DNA from: Methylobacterium isbiliense
GTDB lineage: Bacteria > Pseudomonadota > Alphaproteobacteria > Rhizobiales > Beijerinckiaceae
Direction: 5' to 3'
Length of the DNA stretch: 48,191 nt
Assembly: GCF_022179325.1 (NCBI RefSeq)
Contig: NZ_BPQQ01000057.1
Span: forward strand, 1 to 48,191
The notes beneath the pieces are model-generated. The model was given only the letters and a program-made list of their open reading frames with translations, was not told where the DNA came from and ran no database searches. Positions 44,410 through 48,191 of the stretch are shown in pieces. Position 1 is the stretch's first letter. Each line of letters opens with the position of its first letter. The translations under genes and the position numbers were made by a program.

Positions 44410-44601
44410 TGCGGTGTTTATGCCGATTCCGGCTGAGGTGCACAAGGCCGGTCCGTCGGGCTGCGATGTCGCGCAAAGGAGTGGCGATTTCGTCTTCAGG
44501 GGCGAGAGAAACGAAGCCACGGAGGCGTCCATGGCTTCGGTGCCGTTCGAGGACGAAGATTTCACGGGACCGGGTTTCCGAACGACGGACCGCTGGAGCC
44601 C

Positions 44602-44763
44602 CACCGGCTCGGCATCGAGGAGATCGAGGCGAAGCCATTGCCCGACAAAAGCCCTCCCTGGTCGAGCGCCACAAGACGGCGGGGCAGGTGATCACCATGA
44701 CCAGTGACGGCGTCAACGACGCCCCGGCGCTCGCCGCGGCGGATGTCGGCCTCGCGATGGGAT
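44602..44763 (+). pseudogene. copA: Fragment of a copper-type P-ATPase
   Basis: HRLGIEEIEAKPLPDKS is followed, after a one-base shift near 44655, by LVERHKTAGQVITMTSDG and VNDAPALAAADVGLAMG. This is the hinge segment of a CopA-like ATPase (normally MAGDGVNDAPAL; here MTSDG). Nothing else of the 800-residue gene is present. It ends where an IS3 remnant begins, so the element or the deletion it caused removed the rest. Confidence 0.8.
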
Positions 44764-44765
44764 TG

Positions 44766-45195
44766 ACGTGCCCCCCGTGATCTCAGCCAGCGGAGAGTAG
44801 AGTTCGGCATCCTGTGATCCGAGCCCCAACGCTGGACCGCCGGAAGCTGGAGTTTCCGGCCTTCGATCAGGGTGGCGGGCTGGGCCGCCACCGCGGTTCA
44901 GCAACGCGGCCGGCACCTTATGGCCGATCGCGCCGTGCGGCCGCTCCGTGTTGTCGTACCTGAGCCAGTCCTCCATCTTTTCCGCGGCGTCGGCAAGCGT
45001 CAGGAACGAGAACATCGTAGCGCTTCTTCCAGCCGAAGTAGGTCGCCTGGCTGATGCCGGCCTTACGGCAGATCTCCGCGACCGGCACGCCGTCGGCACC
45101 CTGCTTCAGGATGAACGCCTTCTGGGCGTCCGAGAACTTGGATGTCTTCATCGTCTTCCGCTCCTCCCAGCCGAGGGCTTCGGGCGCGGAAAACT
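44766..45195 (-). mobile_element. IS3-family element with internal deletion
   Basis: The reverse strand carries the start of orfA and the end of orfB, with about 1 kb lost between. The outer limit near 44766 starts TGCCCCCC, as many IS3 ends do. The other end is interrupted at the CTAG taken by the IS5 element at 45196, so the second inverted repeat was not found. Confidence 0.75.
44860..45151 (-). pseudogene. IS3 OrfA-OrfB deletion fusion
   Basis: OrfA begins MKTSKFSDAQKAFILKQGAD, GVPVAEICRKAGISQATYFG and WKKRYD, then at about 45013 the other frame reads FLTLADAAEKMEDWLRYDNT, ERPHGAIGHKVPAALLNRGG, the last part of OrfB after its catalytic Glu. The DDE core is absent, so it is dead. The helix-turn-helix of OrfA survives. 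Confidence 0.85.
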
Positions 45196-46011
45196 CTAGA
45201 GGCTGTTACGGACTGCAGCGAAGTCTGCGGCCCTGCGGAGGAGGAGGACGCTGAAGGCGACGAGGTGCAGTCCGGCGAGGGTGGTGGGCAGGCGTTCGTA
45301 GTCGCGGGCCAGGCGGCGGAAGCGCGCCATCCAGGCGAAGGCACGCTCCACCACCCATCGGCGTGGCAGCAGGACAAAGCCGCGCTTGGCCTCGGGCAGC
45401 TTCACCACCTCCAGGGCGATGCCGTGGTCGGCCGCCGCCTTCGCGGCGCGCTCGCCCGTGTAGCCCTGATCGACATAGGCGAGGTCCACGCTGTCACCGG
45501 TCGCCTCCTGCACGGCGTCAGCCAGCACAGCGACGGCGGAGCGGTCATCTGCATCCGCGGGCGTGACGTGCAGCGCCAGCACCTGGCCGAGCGTATCGAC
45601 CGCCGCGTGCAGCTTCGAGCCGCGCGTGCGCTTGTGTCCGTCCCAGGCAGCGCGAGCCCCACTCTCGGGCGTCGAGCGCAGGGTGCGGCTGTCGAGCACG
45701 ACGGCGGAGGGCTCCTCGGCCCGGCCCGTAGCCAGGCGCAACACGGCGCGCAGATCGTGGACCAGGCTGTCAAAGCAGCCGGCCCGCAGCCAGCGTTGAG
45801 CTTGGTCACAGACGGCGTGCCAGGGCGGCAGGTCGTGGGGCATGGCGCGCCACGCCACGCCGTAGCGAACCACGTAGCGCAGCCCGTTGAACACCTCCCG
45901 CAAGCTGTGCTCGCGCTGGGCAGCGGTCTCGGGCAGCAGCGTTAGGTAGGGCGCGACCAGCGCCCATTCTTCATCGCTGACATCGGAGGGGTAGGAGCGG
46001 CGCGACTGCAT
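45196..46011 (-). CDS. IS5-family transposase
   Basis: 271 residues. N-terminal DUF4096-like part (YPSDVSDEEWALVAPYL, LREVFNGLRYVVRYGVAWRA), DDE residues in VVLDSRTLRSTPES, YVDQGYTGERAAKA and VVERAFAWMARFRRLARDYE. The frame runs through the inverted repeat, and its stop TAG is made by the flanking CTAG target, not by the element. The reading frame has no defect, so it may be active. Confidence 0.93.
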   Translation of the reverse strand: MQSRRSYPSDVSDEEWALVAPYLTLLPETAAQREHSLREVFNGLRYVVRYGVAWRAMPHDLPPWHAVCDQAQRWLRAGCFDSLVHDLRAVLRLATGRAEEPSAVVLDSRTLRSTPESGARAAWDGHKRTRGSKLHAAVDTLGQVLALHVTPADADDRSAVAVLADAVQEATGDSVDLAYVDQGYTGERAAKAAADHGIALEVVKLPEAKRGFVLLPRRWVVERAFAWMARFRRLARDYERLPTTLAGLHLVAFSVLLLRRAADFAAVRNSL

Positions 46012-46051
46012 CCCTCCAAAAATGGCGCACCCGCCGGTCCGTAACAGCCTC
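45199..46051 (-). mobile_element. Intact IS5-family insertion sequence
   Basis: Terminal inverted repeats GAGGCTGTTACGGAC (45199-45213) and GTCCGTAACAGCCTC (46037-46051) are perfect over 15 bases and are flanked by CTA/TAG, so the target was CTAG, with TA or CTAG duplicated. The element is 853 bases and holds one complete transposase. It lies in the IS3 remnant, so it arrived later. Close to rpoH (97 bases). Confidence 0.88.
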
Positions 46052-46147
46052 TAGCTCCGAACGAACCGGTTTTGTGGGCTCGGATCAAGCGTCCAGGCGA
46101 CAGGCCACCCGGATCGAGGCTAGTTCGTGCACGCCAAAGGCCGGCAG

Positions 46148-47044
46148 TCAGGCTATCTGCAGCCGGTTCCTCAGCACCTCGCGTTGCGACACCTCGGCCA
46201 GCACCGCGTCCTGGACCTTCTCGAAGGCGCGCACCTCGATCTGGCGCACGCGCTCGCGCGAGACCCCGAACTCGCTCGACAGATCCTCCAGGGTGATCGG
46301 ATCCTCGGCGAGGCGCCGCGCCTCGAAGATGCGCCGCTCGCGCGGGTTGAGGACGTCGAGGGCGTCCCGCAGGGCGGCGAGGCGGTTCTGCCCCTCCTCC
46401 TCGCGGGCGAGCACGGTCTCCTGGGTCGGGCTGTCGTCCACGAGCCAGTCCTGCCACTCGCCCTCGCCCTCCTCGCGCAGGGGGGCGTTGAGCGAGGCGT
46501 CGCCGCTGAGGCGGCGGTTCATGTCGATCACGTCCTGCTCGGGCACGCCCAGGCGGGTGGCGATCTGCTTGACCTGATCGGGCTTGAGGTCGCCCTCGTC
46601 GAGGGCCGAGATGCGGCCCTTCGCCTTGCGCAGGTTGAAGAAGAGCTTCTTCTGGTTGGCGGTGGTGCCCATCTTCACGAGCGACCACGAGCGCAGGATG
46701 TATTCTTGAATCGCCGCCTTGATCCACCACATGGCGTAGGTGGCGAGGCGGAAGCCCTTGTCGGGGTCGAAGCGCTTGACGGCCTGCATCAGGCCGACAT
46801 TGCCTTCGGACACCACCTCGCCGATCGGCAGGCCGTAGCCGCGATAGCCCATGGCGATCTTGGCCACGAGCCGCAGGTGGGACGTGACGAGCTTGTGGGC
46901 GGCGTCGCGATCGCCATGCTCGCGCCAGCTCTTGGCGAGCATGTACTCCTCCGTCGGCTCCAGCATCGGAAACCGGCGGATCTCGTCGAGATAGCGAGGC
47001 GGGATCCCGAACTCAGGCGAGGCCGACAAGGAGGTGTTCCCCAT
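46148..47044 (-). CDS. rpoH: Heat-shock sigma factor RpoH (sigma-32)
   Basis: 298 residues. Region 2: GYGLPIGEVVSEGNVGLMQA, FDPDKGFRLATYAMWWIKAA. The RpoH box QKKLFFNLRKAKG is intact. Region 4: LNPRERRIFEARRLAEDPIT and GVSRERVRQIEVRAFEKVQD. It directs transcription of heat-shock and envelope stress genes. Alphaproteobacteria often carry two or three; a copy in an accessory region with metal genes may serve metal-induced protein damage. The nearby IS5 copy could carry promoters but lies downstream. Confidence 0.95.
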   Translation of the reverse strand: MGNTSLSASPEFGIPPRYLDEIRRFPMLEPTEEYMLAKSWREHGDRDAAHKLVTSHLRLVAKIAMGYRGYGLPIGEVVSEGNVGLMQAVKRFDPDKGFRLATYAMWWIKAAIQEYILRSWSLVKMGTTANQKKLFFNLRKAKGRISALDEGDLKPDQVKQIATRLGVPEQDVIDMNRRLSGDASLNAPLREEGEGEWQDWLVDDSPTQETVLAREEEGQNRLAALRDALDVLNPRERRIFEARRLAEDPITLEDLSSEFGVSRERVRQIEVRAFEKVQDAVLAEVSQREVLRNRLQIA

Positions 47045-47097
47045 GATGGTGACCGCCGATGTTCATCGGCCAAGAAGCGGGGTCGGTCGAGGCCGGA

Positions 47098-47328
47098 TCA
47101 CTGTCGGCCTCGACCCCGACGCTTCGTGCTCTCACTGCAAGGGATGCGGCTGACCGAACCCGTCGAATTCCTGTCCAGGTTGACGTTGGGCCGCGGGGCA
47201 ACGGAATGCCCCATGTTCAACTGGTAAAGCTTGATGTTGTCTATACCGTTCGGGCCGGCGGAGGCGGCATATGGCGTTATTGCCGTGATTGCTGCGGCAA
47301 CGACGAGCGATGTCACTGGATGTCTCAT
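47098..47328 (-). CDS. Small secreted protein, unknown
   Basis: 76 residues. Signal peptide RHPVTSLVVAAAITAITPYA, then GPNGIDNIKLYQLNMGHSVA and a basic tail. AAGGATGAG lies before the ATG. No family recognised. Ends 53 bases before the rpoH start, both on the reverse strand. Confidence 0.6.
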   Translation of the reverse strand: MRHPVTSLVVAAAITAITPYAASAGPNGIDNIKLYQLNMGHSVAPRPNVNLDRNSTGSVSRIPCSESTKRRGRGRQ

Positions 47329-47495
47329 ATCTGCTCATCCTTATTGTAAGGCTATTTCATGTATCGTCTTGAGCATTCGAGCTGCACGGCGAGCCCTCCA
47401 CATTTGTGAATACTTCTCGGGCGACAGTTGTCACGGCGTGGCACAGCGACGGCTCTCTCGAACCATGATGGCGGGCGGGCCCGGCTCTCGTACGC

Positions 47496-47780
47496 TCAGC
47501 CTCGCCGGAGCCGGCTCCGGCGGCTCAGCTCGGTCCCGATCGTCGCGTCAGGAGTGCGCGCCTGGCCGTTCCGGCCGACGAGTGCAGGACGGCGAGGCGC
47601 GACGTCGACCGACCTGGCGCTCTGGACGGTGTCGGGTGCTTCCAGATTGCGGTGCGGCGTCGGGCGCACCCCAGGTCGGAAGCGCAGCGGAACATTGTAG
47701 AACCGCCCGGCGAGGGCGCAACCCGCAAGTCCGTCGATCATGGCAATGCCGGAGACGACGGGGATCATCTCGCCGCTCAT
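47496..47780 (-). CDS. Small protein behind a sigma-F-type promoter, unknown
   Basis: 94 residues: MSGEMIPVVSGIAMIDGLAG, CALAGRFYNVPLRFRPG, then a basic, probably disordered end. AAAGGAT lies nine bases before the ATG. An exact GTAACG-N16-CGAA site ends 48 bases upstream, so it is probably induced with sigF. The N-terminal hydrophobic stretch may be a membrane segment. I do not recognise a family. Confidence 0.6.
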   Translation of the reverse strand: MSGEMIPVVSGIAMIDGLAGCALAGRFYNVPLRFRPGVRPTPHRNLEAPDTVQSARSVDVAPRRPALVGRNGQARTPDATIGTELSRRSRLRRG

Positions 47781-47828
47781 GATGAAATCCTTTCGGTGAG
47801 GTTCAAGCTTGCTGCTCCCGTTCTTGAT

Positions 47829-47854
47829 TTCGGATCTGCCGCGCGAGCCGTTAC
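47829..47854 (-). promoter_or_regulatory. Sigma-F-type promoter GTAACG-N16-CGAA
   Basis: Reverse strand: GTAACG (47854-47849), 16 bases, CGAA (47832-47829). It reads into the gene starting at 47780. It is the fourth exact copy in the window and about 42 kb from sigF. Confidence 0.7.
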
Positions 47855-47939
47855 ATCAGCCCCGAAATTTTTCCACGTGACCATGTGGGCATTGCGTGGG
47901 GCTGCCGCATTTACCCCTCCATAATCACCTCGGCAGGGA

Positions 47940-47958
47940 GCCGTCGCCTTCAGACGGC
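47940..47958 (+). repeat. Left-end hairpin of second IS605-type element
   Basis: GCCGTC (47940-47945) pairs with GACGGC (47953-47958) around GCCTTCA. It is preceded by CTCCATAA (47917-47924), as at 36935, and followed by GAATGCGG. It fixes the left-end region of the element whose tnpB start follows. Confidence 0.6.
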
Positions 47959-48029
47959 GGGGGAATGCGGGCCAGACGTGATGTGAGGCTTGCAAGACAA
48001 GGATACTGTCCTACAATCATCGCGCGTCC

Positions 48030-48191
48030 GTCCGCAGCTACAAATACCGGCTCAGGCCGAGCAAAGTACAAGCAGAGATGCTTGACAAAATGCTGCGCGA
48101 TTTCTTCGGTCTGTACAATGCCTGCCTGCAACAGCGCATCGAAGCCTACCGTCGCTGCGGGATCGGCTTGCGATGCAGGCGGGGCGGCAGG
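48030..48191 (+). pseudogene. tnpB: TnpB N-terminal part, runs off the window
   Basis: Reads VRSYKYRLRPSKVQAEMLDK, MLRDFFGLYNACLQQRIEAY and RRCGIG, closely matching the start of the remnant at 37043. There is no ATG at the expected place before VRSYKY and the final bases do not follow the family, so it may be damaged. Whether the remainder exists outside the window is unknown. Confidence 0.7.

Noticed and set aside
44769-44790. Complete IS3 with both inverted repeats
   Set aside because: Only one end could be placed; the other is disrupted by the IS5 copy.

Overview
This 48 kb window is very GC-rich DNA, apparently from an alphaproteobacterium of the Methylobacterium type. The evidence for that is a MucR/Ros regulator, an alphaproteobacterial RpoH with the QKKLFFNLR box, a sigF-nrsF pair, and IS5, IS3 and IS200/IS605 relics. 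It is an accessory metal-resistance region. Almost every recognisable gene handles copper, mercury, arsenic or zinc/cadmium/lead, and many genes are broken, truncated or fused. No replication, partition or conjugation gene is complete, so plasmid versus chromosomal island cannot be decided. The lineage call is inference from family resemblance.

Layout. 1-10.7 kb is a copper and envelope-stress block. It holds a broken CusF-like gene, Met-rich secreted proteins, a frameshifted ccdA, a reverse-strand PCuAC-SCO-cytochrome c operon, the ECF sigma factor sigF with its membrane anti-sigma nrsF, a YtkA/FixH-like cluster and a di-haem cytochrome c. 11.3-15.1 kb holds merP, a broken merF, merA and merB, then a reverse-strand methyltransferase and a DUF411 scrap. 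15.3-21.0 kb is a tight seven-gene operon behind a near-canonical mercury operator: merR, HMA chaperone, P1B ATPase with YPC in place of CPC, secreted HMA protein, CcdA-like protein, HMA chaperone, MFS transporter. 21-24.9 kb is a graveyard (small helical protein, Nmad2-like, uracil-DNA glycosylase, copB, RecD-like) around an intact mucR. 24.9-29.2 kb is the ars locus: arsH facing arsR-arsC-arsC-acr3-MFS. 29.3-31.3 kb has His- and Met-rich secreted proteins, a YtkA/CusA deletion fusion and DUF411. 31.6-36.7 kb is a pbr-like cluster: MerR-type regulator facing zntA, lspA, L,D-transpeptidase and ccdA. 37.5-44.4 kb is a reverse-strand czc-like operon (czcB, czcA, secreted protein, czcD, small membrane protein) headed by a Cys/His-rich protein. 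44.6-46.1 kb is a copA scrap next to an internally deleted IS3 whose end is interrupted by an intact IS5. The window closes with rpoH, two small proteins and another truncated tnpB.

How the parts may work together. Four exact copies of GTAAC(C/G)-N16-CGAA, the form I recall for Caulobacter sigma-F promoters, sit before sigF itself, the CusF-like gene, the secreted/YtkA cluster at 7.2 kb and a small gene at 47.8 kb. This suggests that one ECF sigma factor links scattered envelope and copper genes. The mercury operator matches the Tn501-type half-sites and the regulator keeps all three mercury cysteines at exact spacing. The downstream ATPase operon is therefore best read as a mercury-induced transport system that I do not recognise as a described one.

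Mobile-element structure. The last 139 bases of a TnpB gene plus its right-end hairpin occur at position 1 and again at 37303, as direct repeats bracketing 37 kb. The two copies diverge exactly after GTTGTC, which fixes the element edge. Several frameshifts lie at or near short G/C runs, so some may be sequencing errors rather than true mutations.
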